Shown one piece after another: positions 12,197-31,989 of a DNA stretch of 64,000 nt. Positions within the stretch are counted from its first letter, which is position 1, and each line of letters starts with the position of its first letter. Below the pieces are notes generated by a model, which saw only the letters and a program-made list of their open reading frames with translations, was not told the origin of the DNA and searched no databases. Position numbers and translations under genes: made by a program. The DNA is taken from assembly GCF_029962835.1 (NCBI RefSeq), contig NC_080584.1:78086862-78150861 (forward strand). The letters are read 5' to 3'. Source of the DNA: Magnolia sinica. Its lineage: Eukaryota > Streptophyta > Magnoliopsida > Magnoliales > Magnoliaceae.

Positions 12197-12746
12197 GTAC
12201 GTATACCATTGGAGCATTTTATCATATCACTTTCCTTTTGCCCTCCTTTGTTGTTTGAAATTTGTGAAGGTTCTATTAGGTAGACTATTGCAAAAGCACG
12301 TCATAGAGGAAAGTTTAGTCCAAATATATTGAGTTTAACAGAACCATTGAGAAAATTAACATCTTCCCTTGATGCTAGTGGATATTAACAACAGTAAAAT
12401 GCCACTTTCAACTACCCATGTGACATTACTGTTCAAATTCGGCCTCCTTTACATTTAAAAAGGAAGTAAGATTAGACATACCCATCTTCTAAACTAGAAA
12501 ATTTTCCCCAGTTCCTGAGATTTGAGGCTCTCTTAAATATAAATTGTTGTTAATGGGTTCTTTCTTGCTATCAGTTTTGTTGGTCTGTAAGGTGAGTCGA
12601 ACTCATCGATCAATGTTGAAACCCATCAGTCACAATCGAGTATCACTTTCCCTATCATTTAACATATGAAGGTGTGTTCTTTCAAACTATATTATGTTCA
12701 ATATCTTTAAATTGTTTTGGATGATGGACAAAAAACAAAATGTCAG
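12197..12746. other. Intron-like spacer between two captured gene pieces
   Basis: AT-rich sequence with no recognised element. The junction between the ALKBH-derived and receptor-kinase-derived DNA must lie somewhere in here. Confidence 0.4.
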
Positions 12747-12942
12747 GGTGAGAAAGTACTACAAGATTTTAACATCCAAGATGAAGCCAAGGGCTCCAAA
12801 AGAGCTATCATAAAAATGTTCATGGCAAATGTGACAGACATAACCATGGAGATCTACTTCTTTTGGGCTGAAAAAGGGACTTGCTGCATTCCACTTCAAG
12901 CAACTTTCGGGCCACTAGTGTCAGCCATACATGTTTCTCTAG
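12747..12942 (+). pseudogene. Malectin-domain LRR receptor kinase, captured exon (malectin C-terminus)
   Basis: A 196-bp exon begins after TGTCAG and ends before GTTCTC. It encodes GEKVLQDFNIQDEAKGSKRA and, after an NVTDITMEIYFFWAEKGT segment, FGPLVSAIHVSL. This is the last part of the extracellular malectin-like domain of plant LRR-VIII-2 receptor kinases, where a KVL-DFNI-EA phrase and a GPL-SAI phrase are typical. No leucine-rich repeats precede it and no kinase follows. If spliced directly to the ALKBH exon at 12196 the frame would shift, so no chimeric protein is evident. Confidence 0.7.
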
Positions 12943-13028
12943 GTTCTCAACCATCCTATTTCTATGTTTTCCTTGCATTTAATTTTCATCCTTCTTTAAT
13001 TGACTGATTCTTTGTTTTTATGTTGCAG

Positions 13029-13180
13029 AGTCCTCTAGTGGTGGTTTGCCCATGAATAATTATAGAAGATACACAGGAGAAGTTATCGGTATAGCTGTCG
13101 GATGTGCAGGTGGACTACTGATACTCACATCCATTTTCTATCTATGGTGGATAAAGGATGCACCTAGCCATATGCGAGTG
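13029..13180 (+). pseudogene. Malectin-domain LRR receptor kinase, captured exon (transmembrane)
   Basis: After the acceptor TGTTGCAG the frame reads SSGGLPMNNYRRYTGEVIGI, then AVGCAGGLLILTSIFYLWW, a hydrophobic membrane helix followed by a charged stop-transfer residue. This is the juxtamembrane and membrane exon that follows the malectin domain in LRR-VIII-2 kinases, so two consecutive exons of one gene were captured with their intron. The right border is uncertain and no kinase exon follows. Confidence 0.6.
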
Positions 13181-13204
13181 CACACAGACTCACCAAGATT
13201 TGTA

Positions 13205-13345
13205 TTTTCAACATTATTGTAATTGTGTAATTGTAATTGAATGAATGAAGGATTGTAATTGATTCATCATTAATGAATGAATGATTGTAATTGAATGAAT
13301 GAATGATTATGCAGGTGGTAATTGAATGAATGAATGATTATAATT
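13205..13345. repeat. (ATTG/AATG)n degenerate simple repeat
   Basis: Several copies of GTAATTGAATGAATGAATGA with small variations. It is non-coding. Confidence 0.75.
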
Positions 13346-13394
13346 TTTTTAAAATGTAGGCAATAGCTATGAATATTGACCATAACTAGTAATC

Positions 13395-13670
13395 TGACAA
13401 CCGTAGCTGTTATTAAATTCGGCATATTGCTACGGATCCAGCACTACTTTTAGCTACAAATACTATCCGTAGCTATAGGTACTTTTGGTTAAAGAAACAG
13501 TTGCTATGGATTATATCTGTAGCTATTGTAATCTATGGCTATGGATTAAACTGTAGCCATAGGTTTTAGACCTATTGCTACGGCACCTATGACTACGGTC
13601 ATGCTACGGACTAAAACCGTAGCCATAGGTCTTTAGCTACAGCTTTTATCCATAGCCTTTGCCCAGTTTT
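13395..13670. repeat. CACTA subterminal repeats, CTACGG/CCGTAGC type
   Basis: Dense inverted copies of GCTACGG and CCGTAGCCATAGGT occupy the last 280 bases of CACTA element 2. Their arrangement is like that of the subterminal arrays of the other two elements. Confidence 0.75.
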
Positions 13671-13679
13671 CTGGTAGTG

Positions 13680-16394
13680 GATGTATGTCATAAACTGAAG
13701 TGAGTCATCAGACGTGTTATATATGAATTTGGGGTGAGGTGAGTTATTTTAGTCACCCAACTCAGTTACGCCGTGTTCTAGTGTCGCTAGGTTTGAGCGT
13801 TCCCATCTACGTCTTGAAGTTATTTCAGTCACCCAACTCATATATTGAATTTATGAGTTCTCGCCTAAGTGTGAACTGAAACACCTCTTAGTGTTCCATT
13901 CTAAGTTCAAATTCCAAACCAAGACCCAACCTCTTAAAATAGCTAGGGATTTGGTCCTCAGGTTCTAGTGTCGCTAGGTTTGAGCGTTCCCATCTATGTC
14001 AGCGAATGCGTTATAATGAGTCCATAGCCCACGACCTAGTTTAATTCCAAACAATTGCTCTGATACCACCTATAATGCTCCAGATTTCGAGGGGAGGAGG
14101 GGTAGATACTCGACTCCTGACATCTCGAGTGCCACTTATGCTTTGCGGAAGCGGAATTTTATAATTTGTTTCACCTAGAATTTGAGTAGTTTGTAGAATT
14201 AAAATAGACTATGCGATGTACCCTGGAATAAACATAAATTTTAATGCGAGTAAATTAGTTGACAAGTGAAATATGTATATCCAGAGTACATGACTACAAC
14301 AGAGGAAAGTTTACAGTTCTAAAAAAATACAAATGTGCAAAAATATACAAAATAACCCTACCCATCGCTAGCCCTAGGGCAACTATAGTGGCCCACCCAG
14401 GAGTTGGCAATAGAAGAGCTCCTCCTTCGAGTCTATAGACACCTCATCCACCACGTCGGATTCCTAGTACCCAAATCTATGAAAATGTCTAGCTGGTGTT
14501 TTAAAATACCGTCCCAGAGTGGGAGTTTGTGATCAACTCAGTGGGTTTCATTAGCAATAAGTTACACATGTTATCAGTTCCATAGGAGCAATTAATAAAA
14601 AGCATTAAACACAAAATTCCTAGCTACTTTTTTTAATGCATATGCATGTTATTATGATATGATGCATGCCCTCGCCATCCAACACTCCCTCCAGCGACAC
14701 CGTCTTACGTTCGCAATGCCCAACACTCCTTCAATGTGACCTCGACTGTCGACTCGCCAACCTGTGCTAATGTAATGTCATGGATATTTATATTAACCAA
14801 GTGTTTAATTAAGTCCGTTCATCCAGTAAGATTGAGGAAGCTGAAACATCTCCATTAAATCAATGGCCTTATCCAGATCACTTAGCCCAAGGCGGCCGTA
14901 GCGGCTCTGAGCCTGCAATCCATGATCCAAATTTAGGTATCATACATCTGTCTTACAAATTAATAATTCCAAAGGTAAGGCATGATACCCAAATGTATGA
15001 GGATCAACTCGGTATAGGTCGTCACCCAAACACCGAGTATGATCACTCAGTTCTGAGGTGCGGGCTTATTACATAACCAAATCACCATAGGTAAGGGCTC
15101 GTCACCCAATTCCATTCTTGACTGGGTCGTTCGAACGGTACTCTGGTATGGAACCATCAGCTGGGTAATTTGACAGGGACTGTTCGAACAAGGACTTGTC
15201 ACCTCTTGTGCTCGTTGGTCACTATGGGGAGGCTCGTCACCACAGCACAGGCCGACAATAAGGACATAGTGTCTCATTCCACCACGCCCGTCTCCCAAGA
15301 CATGGTTGCTCACTAGTCACTACGGGGAGGCTCACCACCCCAGTGTAGGCCGACAGCTCGGACACGGTGTCGCATTCCACCATGCCCAGCTCATGAGTCT
15401 TAATGGGATCGAATCACTACTGGTTATCAGTAGGCCTCTTAAAGATATGCGGTGCTTCAGATTCAAGCAGGCGTGACTATACATGATTAACACACATAGT
15501 TTGTCAACTAGCGAGCCAATTTGCCCCATTCAAGAGAGTTGCATAACACGTGGCATTGGGAGCGAGCGTCCCATGTAGTCCAACTACTATCGGCTATCCA
15601 TATTCGAACTAAATGGGTCAAATTGCCCGTTGGACGGCCTAACCGATGGGGCTACCGCTACGGGCTTCGATGTTTGCTAGCCAACCCAACAAAGGGGATT
15701 GTATTTTTAGATATAACAAAAGAACAATTCGATCTACTTCGATTTGTAGGAAAATTAAGCATACATAAGTATAGATTCATATGCCTGATATCAATAAAAG
15801 TCAAGTTGCAAGGGAGTTCTAAGCAAGCATGCAAGAGTTCCAATTCACATAACATTATAAGAGGACCATTTACTATTCCTAGTTACAGAAAATTTGGACA
15901 TGCATGCAGGTAATTATGCAGTCAATTATATAAATTCCTATGCATGGGAGGCATGCAATACATTTCCCCCAAATTTCCTCAAGTTTGGGGATGTGTTGTA
16001 TTTAAATTTCTCATAATGGGAAGGAATTCAAACAAGATAAACATTAGATGGCTTAGATCTAAATACTTCACTTCTAAGCAAGTTTAATCATAATAAAACA
16101 AATGTCTACTATTATTTCCCTTGAAAAACAACATGCACAGCAAAATTCTTATCAAAAATCATTAATTCTAGCCTAGGTTTGATAAATGGCCACCAAAGGA
16201 TAATGGTCTACACCTAGGAATGGTTTGACGACTTGTGGAGCCGCTCTCAAGGCGTCGGTCCCACGAATTTGTGTGTCAGAGCCCTTCTAATCACTGGTAA
16301 GCCACTCCCGCGGCGGTGGGGTCGTAAGCTCCAATGTGGGATTAAGGTAGGGGAGAGAAATTCCCTAATTTCCAGCTCTTTGGAGCTCTCTCTG
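13680..16394 (-). mobile_element. LTR retrotransposon remnant, minus strand (PBS at 14057-14068)
   Basis: GCTCTGATACCA at 14057-14068 is the reverse complement of TGGTATCAGAGC, the primer-binding site for initiator methionine tRNA. On the minus strand the leader continues left of it to 13680, and the long terminal repeat would lie to its right, starting near 14077. The 13680-14056 leader has a phrase, GTTCTAGTGTCGCTAGGTTT, repeated at about 13773 and 13958. The right side is rich in CTCGTCACC phrases without coding capacity. No gag or pol is left here. The far LTR border was not found, and it may extend beyond the TRIM to about 17.9 kb. Confidence 0.5.
15216..15390. repeat. Two diverged direct repeats of about 75 bases, 100 bases apart
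   Basis: Both copies run from TCACTA(T/C)GGGGAGGCTC to CATTCCACCA(C/T)GCCC, starting near 15220 and 15318, within the LTR-like region. Tandem structure of this kind is common inside plant LTRs. Confidence 0.65.
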
Positions 16395-17077
16395 TGACGG
16401 CCTGACCAACACTGTATGATATTGTCTGCTTTGCCCAGAGGGCTCACGGCTTTGTTCCTACTCACCGGAAGCACAAAGTCATTCACCCACAGGACGCATT
16501 GTATCCTTAAGGTGCGAACCCCACATATAACCACCACAACTTCCTACAACTCTTCCGATGTGGGATAAGTTCAACCCCCACTGCGTACACAGTAGCCTGC
16601 CAGCACAGTAGCTTGCCAACCACTAGTAGCTCGCCCAGGCCCTTAAGCCCCACCCACATCAGTGTCCGCCCAGGTGTGCCCGCCCACATGTGCAACAGTG
16701 ACGGGGCGTCACAATATTCCTCACTGAGGGCAGAGCCATCCTCGGCTCTGATACCATATGAAATGCCCCACCCAAGGACACAATATTGTCCACTTTGCCT
16801 AGAGGGCTCACGGCTTTATTCCTGCTCAGCAGAAGCACAAGGCCATTCACCCACAGGACGCGTTGTATCCTTAAGGTGCGAACCCTACATATAACCACCA
16901 CAACTTCCTACGACTCTTCCGATGTGGGACAAGTTCAACCTCCGCTGCGTACACAGTAGCCTGCCAGCACAGTAGCCTGCCAACCACTGGTAGCTCGCCC
17001 AAGCCCTTAAGCCTCGCCCACATCAGTGTCCGCCCACGTGTGCCTGCCCATATGTGCAACAGTGACGGGGCGTCACA
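16395..17077 (-). mobile_element. TRIM-like miniature LTR retrotransposon
   Basis: Two direct repeats of exactly 319 bases lie at 16395-16713 and 16759-17077, separated by only 45 bases. Read on the minus strand each begins TGTGACGCCCC. The 16759 copy ends GGGCATTTCA, giving TG...CA borders. The 45-base interior holds GGCTCTGATACCA at 16744-16756, the inverted initiator-tRNA primer-binding site, and on the other side a purine-rich GTGAGGAATAT where the polypurine tract belongs. Such a size fits terminal-repeat retrotransposons in miniature, which have no protein and depend on other elements. The two repeats have diverged, so the insertion is not recent. A clean target duplication was not found. 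Confidence 0.8.
16744..16756 (-). other. Primer-binding site of the TRIM
   Basis: The minus strand reads TGGTATCAGAGCC two bases inside the LTR, complementary to the 3-prime end of initiator methionine tRNA. Confidence 0.75.
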
Positions 17078-18822
17078 CACTCTCTCTCTCTATTCCCTCT
17101 TTATTCTCTCCTCTCTCACCCCACTTGTAGGAAAATTCGTATGGGAGTGTGGGGGAGAGATTTTGGGTCTTATATAGTCTGAAGTTTTATCTAATTGGCC
17201 ATGAAAACTCTTGTTTTAACATATATACCCGTAATGACTGGATTTCTAGTCCCCGGGGCCATCCCAGTGGCCCCCTGGCCCATCTGTGTCATGGGACATG
17301 TGTCCCATTGTCAGATGAAGGGTTGTTCTGAGTTTGGTGGCAAATGGATGACCTGATTGGCCGAGGGGGCCTGATTTGTGATAAACGGCCACCGATGTTC
17401 AATTGGGGTCTCAGTTATACGAATATGAGTAGAGAAATATCCCTAGCTCATGGCCCGAGTTTAATTACAATTCAAAGGTTGGAATGTCACAACTTTGCCA
17501 AAGAGTGGAAGGTCTATTTCACTTAAGTTTTTCAGATTCTAGCCTAGGGGATTCACGTGTTTCAAGCACTTGGCTTCTGGCCCAAGTTGAATAGTTCTGG
17601 ACACTTTCTTTCTTCGCTACTTATGATGGGCATTAAGCCTAGTGAGACGGACGTTATTCTATAATTTCGGAACTAGTGGGCCACTAACGAGCGGTCCAGA
17701 ACTCGTTCAGGTAATCGGGATATTTTTTGAATGAATTGGGTAGGGAGATTTCCTGGGCACAGTTACTAGGGTCTAGATTAACTAAGTTCATAATGTAGCT
17801 TGTTCGGAATTAGGGAAAATGGTGATTCGGTCATGATCACTCTAGATCGTTGGTTCTTATGCTAAATGAGTGGCCAGGTTGATTTGGTTTATTAATCAAA
17901 TCCAACCTATAGTTGTCTCTACTTTAGGTATATCTTTATTTGGTTATATTTATCTTGATTGGTCAATGATAAGTTTGCTAGATTTGGGTCCTATGTAAAC
18001 AAATCATAGGGTTAAACTCGATGTTTAAGTGATCGGTCAAATTCATTAGTTTTCTACAGTTGATCAATCTCATTGTATGGTTCTTTATTGGTACAATCCG
18101 CATATAGGCTCACTTCGAGCATCAAAGGTTGGTAAGTGACGATGTAGGCTAGTTTATATATATAAGGATTTTTGGCAATCCAAAGGTTGGTAAGTGACAC
18201 CTTGATCATGAGTGTACCAAGCACATAGAGATTGATCGCCACTTCATTCACAAAAATACTTGGCTCATTAAATTACCCTATCACATGTTACCTCTCAAAA
18301 TTTCTCACTGTCGTCTTTACTATAACACAATGACTAGAGCATACTATGATTATTTGATTGGCAAACTGATGTAATTCCCCCATCCATAGTTTGAGGGGAG
18401 CGTAAGATAAGCAAAGGAAAAGCCCCACAAAGATTATTGTTTAGATTTGTTAGGTGTAAAACATTATATATATGTCATATAATTAGCTACAGATTAGGTA
18501 GTGATTTAGTATCCTCATGTATATATATATCCATGTTGGGGTTAGTAAATAACATATAATTTTCTCCCAGTTTTCTGGTATAATTGTCTTCTTGACAAAA
18601 CCCTAACTATGAGGGCATTTCAAATCATATAATGGTCAAGAGTTTGCATGTAAAGACGTGTGGTCCACCCGGTACCCTAATTGGATGGATTTTTTGGCCA
18701 ATGACACGAATTCAGTTGAGTTCACTTGATAAATGGACTGGATCTCTTACAAGTCTGCCACATTAGCACTACAGAGAGTCAGGTCCAAAATAATACTATT
18801 GCAAGTAGGTGAAATTTCTGTG
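17078..18822. other. Intergenic stretch downstream of the receptor kinase
   Basis: A short (CT)n and pyrimidine-rich tract at 17078-17120 is followed by sequence without convincing coding potential; short open frames are isolated. A duplicated phrase CAAAGGTTGGTAAGTGAC occurs near 18124 and 18181. The last few hundred bases should hold the 3-prime untranslated region of the kinase gene. Confidence 0.4.
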
Positions 18823-28065
<9,243 letters not shown>

Positions 28066-28122
28066 GCTTGCAACAATAGCCGTTAATTCAGGAGAATTGT
28101 TTTTTTAGAATGAGAAGTGCAG

Positions 28123-28129
28123 TATATAA
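28123..28129 (-). promoter_or_regulatory. TATA-like box of the receptor kinase
   Basis: CTTATATAC on the minus strand lies about 60 bases before the start codon at 28065, leaving a short leader. Confidence 0.45.
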
Positions 28130-28204
28130 GGTGATAAGCAAGAGACCGGTGGAACTGGTCGTCGCCCAAGACGGTACAGTCCCTCCTGTGGGGCCAACCT
28201 TGAC

Positions 28205-28814
28205 GGAAGCGGACTGGCTAGTGTATCTCACACCAGCTATATAGCTGCTGTGTTGACGTCAGCAAGTTCTGTGGGTCTGAGCATGAGATATGTGTTATAT
28301 CCAAACCGTCCATCCATTTTGCGAGCTCCTCTTAAGGCTTGAGACGAAAAATAAGAAAGATCTAACTATCAAGTGGACCACACTGCAAAAACCAGTGGGG
28401 GATTGAATGTCTACCATTGAAACTATTTTTAGGGCCACAGAAGTTTTGGATCAATATGAATTTTTTTTCCCTCTTCATTCCTTGGACCTTATGAACAAAT
28501 TGGATGTAAAATAAACCTTATGGTGAGCCTAAAAATTGTTTTACGGTAAAATTTATCTCCGCCACTATTTGTGGTGTGGTCCAAATAATCTTTCAATATA
28601 ATTCATTTTTGGCATAATGCTCTAAAATGAACTCTAAAAATATATAAACAGTGTAAATGTAATAAATACATCACTGTGGAGCCCATGTAACTTTGATCTC
28701 CTTTGAACCGTTCATACAACTTGGAGCTCGAGGAGAGTCAGTGCTGATCTTTGCACGACACGTACCTAGAGCAGCTATATAGTTGGTGTGAGGTACACGA
28801 GCCAATCCACTTCC
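28205..28814. mobile_element. MITE-B copy 1, upstream of the receptor kinase
   Basis: GGAAGCGGACTGGCTAGTGT at the left is inverted at the right as GAGCCAATCCACTTCC. Inside the ends are GACGTCAGCAAGTTCTGTGG and, inverted, TCGAGGAGAGTCAGTGCTGA. Flanks AACCTTGAC and ACCTTGATG suggest an imperfect 8-9-bp target duplication, as in Mutator-type elements. It starts only 75 bases beyond the TATA-like box, so it may lie within the promoter. Confidence 0.7.
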
Positions 28815-28843
28815 ACCTTGATGAAGAATATTTAAAATATTGC

Positions 28844-29095
28844 AAAAGGTGGATGTACTTTTCCAATTGACTTTAAATCAACGGTTAAAAATATTGCATT
28901 ATGAGAAGCTTTTTCCGTCTATTTGTATAATCCAATACAGTTCATTATAGAGAAAGCTTCCGTCTTCTATATTAAAAAAATGAAATAAAAAAACAGGATC
29001 CTATCGGGAATGAATCATTAGTCTTGATGCGTCGGTAATGTAATTGCCTCTGACCATAGAAAGTAGACCGTGGTTCTTTAATAAAGAACCCTAGT
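28844..29095. repeat. 250-base dispersed direct repeat, copy 1
   Basis: From AAAAGGTGGATGTACTTTTCC to AAAGAACCCTAGT, matching 33267-33496 along its length (GAGAAGCTTTTTCCGTCT, GGATCCTATCGGG, TGCCTCTGACCATAGAAAGT). The two are in the same orientation. They lack TG...CA borders, so LTR identity is not supported. Confidence 0.8.
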
Positions 29096-30210
29096 CAGTG
29101 GCTCTCCATTCTTGGCTTATTTTTTCTTTAATCCCAACGACCGTCTAAGCTGAGTTGGGACTCACCTGAGTTGGCAGTATATTGGCCGACTCGCAGGAGT
29201 TGGGAGTGAATGGGGTAAGTCGTAAATGAAAATTTCAATAAAAATTTAGATATGAACTTAAAGATTGGAGTTCGACAAAAATTTAGATATGAACCAGAAT
29301 GTGAATCCCGGGCTTGATTGGACTACAGTGGCAGTGGAAGGGAGAAAACACACAATGTCAATAAAGTCAACTCTTTAAATATCTCAACAAAAATTTAGAT
29401 ATGAACTTGAAGATTTATGTCAGGTGAGCCCTGCATCATTGTCTATTTTGACATCAGCGTTGGATTATATAAATTGAGTATGCCGATGGATCTGATAGTC
29501 GTGATATTACAAATGTATTCTGCGTAATACCCTTTGACTGTGCAACCAATGTAGACATTAAATCTTTTGTGACAGGAGATTCTTGAAGGAAGAATGGTTG
29601 TCATGGGCTAAACTACTCTGGCTCATTTTCTATAAATATCAATCTTTGTCCTATTACCTATAGTTATAAAAAACGCCAGTCCTATTTTGAGGCTTTCAAG
29701 AGGATATAAGGGATGGAAGATTAAGTTCATCAATTCCTATCAAAACAATCTATGACTACTCAAGTATGCATTTAAGTTTAAGATTTTGTGAGTCTAATAT
29801 CTGTATTAGAGCTAACTATGTATTCAGTTATAGTAATTTTTTTAAGCCAATGATGTGGGGACAGCTCCCCTCCATCCATTAATTCAATGACAGAGGCAAG
29901 TGTCACATCGATACCGTTGTGGTCACAGCCATGTTTGAGGCTGGCTGAGGAGACGATGGATTGCATGAAGCTTTATCCTGTAGCCGCTTGATTACCTCAA
30001 AGCAACATGTTGTGGCCGCTTGCTCATGACATTGCCCAAGCTCGGCTTAGACCTTTGATTAGTACTACACTCGTTCAATGGGGCTCAATGATTTGTGATA
30101 GGAGTCAAACTATGGACCATCACCTTTGGGTTTATGCCGGACATGTCTCGGTGGGACTAGGCGAAGATGTTAGCATGTTGCTTCATTAGGTCAATAATAA
30201 TTTTGTCTCG
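29096..30210. other. Stretch without a recognised gene
   Basis: AT-rich, with a repeated phrase AAAATTTAGATATGAACTT (near 29241, 29277 and 29388). Beyond about 29.7 kb it may be the decayed pol continuation of the gypsy element upstream on the minus strand, but no reverse-transcriptase motif was found. Confidence 0.35.
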
Positions 30211-31745
30211 CTAATTTGGTGCTAGTAATGGGCCGACCTGAACTGTATGAGTCGAGTCAGTTACGCAGAGGGGCACAACAATGAGGTCCTCCACTAGTGA
30301 TCCCCTCTCGTCAAACTCTTCTCGCGGATCCAGAGAAGTAATGGTCATTGTTAGTTGTTGCAATTTTGCTCTAAACGTCGTTGCAGTAGCATTGTCGGGC
30401 TTCGCATTGTTCACCCCTAACTTGGCCAACACCATGCTAAGTTGGGAACTTCATCACAATGTGATATGTGGACACCATTGCCCTCATGGCATTAAGGGAT
30501 GGTCCTCCCAAGTTCACGTTGTAAACAAAGGGGCTGTCGACCACAAGGAAGTCGATCATGGTATTTGTTTGGTTAGGTCTATCTCCAACGATTACAAGCA
30601 GTAATATACTTCCTTCGAAAGTGATCTTCTCCCCCATAAACCCGACCAAGGGGGGTGTGTACAGGCCCTAGCCTGGACCTCCCGATTCCCATCTTATCGA
30701 AGGCGACAACGAAGAGGATGTCAGTCGAGCTGTCATGTCCACCAGTATGCGATGCACCTTGTGGTTGGCCATAGTCATGGTGACCACCAAGGCATCATCG
30801 TCTGAGTGGTGGATTCCCTAAGCATCTTCCTTCTTGAAGGTCAGGATGCATAGGTTCAACTTTTGTTCCTTTGTAACCTTGTTGGTGAAGTACACGTGGT
30901 GCTTCATGATGCCGCTGCTAGCGTTTTGAGTATGAGCCCCTCATGCTCTGTTTGAATCTCCACCTCCGATCCATCCTCCAAATTTGGTTCGTATTTCGCC
31001 CATTTTCTCATGTTGTTCCTATCATCGTGTTGCTTGACCCAATTTTCTGGTCGATCATTCCTTCTTTTGTTAACGTACTCTCGTACGTGCCCATTTCGAA
31101 TAAGGGATTTGATCTCCTCATTGAAATCGAAACAATCTGTGGTGGTATAGCCATGGTCGTGGTGGAAGTGGCAGTACTTCCGCTTGTCTCTCTTGTCGAC
31201 ATCGGCCTTCATTCTACTGAGACCCGAGGCCGACCTCTGAGGTGCATGGGGGTTAACATCCAAGGTTGAGGCCTCTGGTCAAAACTAGTCCTCGAGGATA
31301 TCGTTCGAGGCAGTCCCTCAGGGTCGGATATCATTTCAGGATCCTTTTATCCCATATCTCCATGAGCACTTGCTCGGAAGTCATGTTTAGTGGGGGCGTA
31401 CAAGCGGAACTAGCTTTCCGGTCGTCGATTCGGGCGTTGACCCCTGCTTAATTCATCCTCCCTTCATTTATTTTTTCTGCTGTTGATGGCGGGTGATTCC
31501 CTCTCCACCTTTCAATTTCTTTCCTTAACCGAGTTGTCTGTCCTCCGAGTAGCTTTTTGAGAGCTGAATAGCTCTCCACATTTGAGTATTTTAGGGCTCG
31601 TTTAAGGAGGTCAGCTAGGGTGGTCGGGAGCTTCTTGCCAATCGAGAATAGGAACTTCCCTTTCCTTTAGCCAGATATCATAGCAGCTAGGGCTATCTGA
31701 TTGGAATAGCTGTTCACCTGCATTACTTCCTCACTGAAGCGGATG
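30211..31745 (-). mobile_element. Degraded Ty3/gypsy gag-protease region
   Basis: Read from the right on the minus strand. 31263-30904 has [20 protein letters not shown] and [10 protein letters not shown], the gag phrase of Tat/Ogre-like gypsy elements. Upstream gag pieces (LADLLKRALKY, LRDCLERYPRG) survive between stops at 31745-31270. Next comes the protease: DDDALVVTMTMANHKVHRIL, then the active-site D(T)G-S-S region around 30740 with a frameshift, then TNTMIDFLVVDSPFVYNVNL and GGPSLNAMRAMVSTYH at 30649-30437. Stops and frameshifts throughout, with no reverse transcriptase or integrase, make it a dead fragment. Confidence 0.75.
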
Positions 31746-31748
31746 ATG

Positions 31749-31830
31749 TCACTACAAAAAAAAATGAGTAAAGCCGATGGTCATAGTGGTTTCCCCGATA
31801 GCTAAAAGCCATCGGCAAATTACAATAATT
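31749..31830. mobile_element. CACTA-type terminus fragment
   Basis: CACTACAAAAAAAAATGAG starts at 31749 and is followed by a GCCGATGG ... CCATCGGC inverted pair. This is the layout of a CACTA end with its first subterminal palindrome. No partner end was found, so it is a solo or truncated end. Confidence 0.5.
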
Positions 31831-31898
31831 TGTCACCAAACCGCGGAAGTTAACGGAATGGTACGGACTAAGACACGAGCCTTACACCCAACAACCCA

Positions 31899-31985
31899 TG
31901 TACACCGTAGTGAGATTTCACCACCAATGGGCACCGAACCCAAGACCTCACGTTAGTAAACCATTGTTTGCAGGTGCCCTAGGGA
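31899..31985 (-). mobile_element. SINE fragment, same family as 35950-36085
   Basis: ACCGTAGTGAGATTTCACCA and GGCACCGAACCCAAGACC match the SINE at 35950-36085 (ACCGTAGAGGGATTTCACCA, GACACTCGAACCC). On the minus strand GGGTTCGGTGCC is the remnant of the tRNA-type B box. Ends are not clear. Confidence 0.55.
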
Positions 31986-31989
31986 TTAC

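Larger units (their letters stand above)
7418..13679 (+). mobile_element. CACTA element 2 carrying host-gene fragments (Pack-CACTA)
   Basis: The left terminus CACTACCAAAAAATCGAG begins at 7418. The right end, GCCCAGTTTTCTGGTAGTG, finishes at 13679 and reads CACTACCAGAAAACTGGGC inverted. Flanks are GAC and GAT, so the 3-bp target duplication is imperfect. GCTACGG/CCGTAGC subterminal motifs occur at both ends, sparsely on the left and densely at 13395-13670. At 6262 bp with no transposase frame it is non-autonomous. It holds ALKBH9/10-like and malectin receptor-kinase exons on the plus strand, so it appears to have captured pieces of at least two host genes. Confidence 0.75.

Noticed and set aside
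12042-12942. A functional ALKBH-receptor fusion gene
   Set aside because: The ALKBH core lacks its second half and the splice to the receptor exon would break the frame.
15521-15913. 130-residue open frame as a gene
   Set aside because: It lies within the LTR-like region, has no start context or family features, and another frame on the opposite strand overlaps it.
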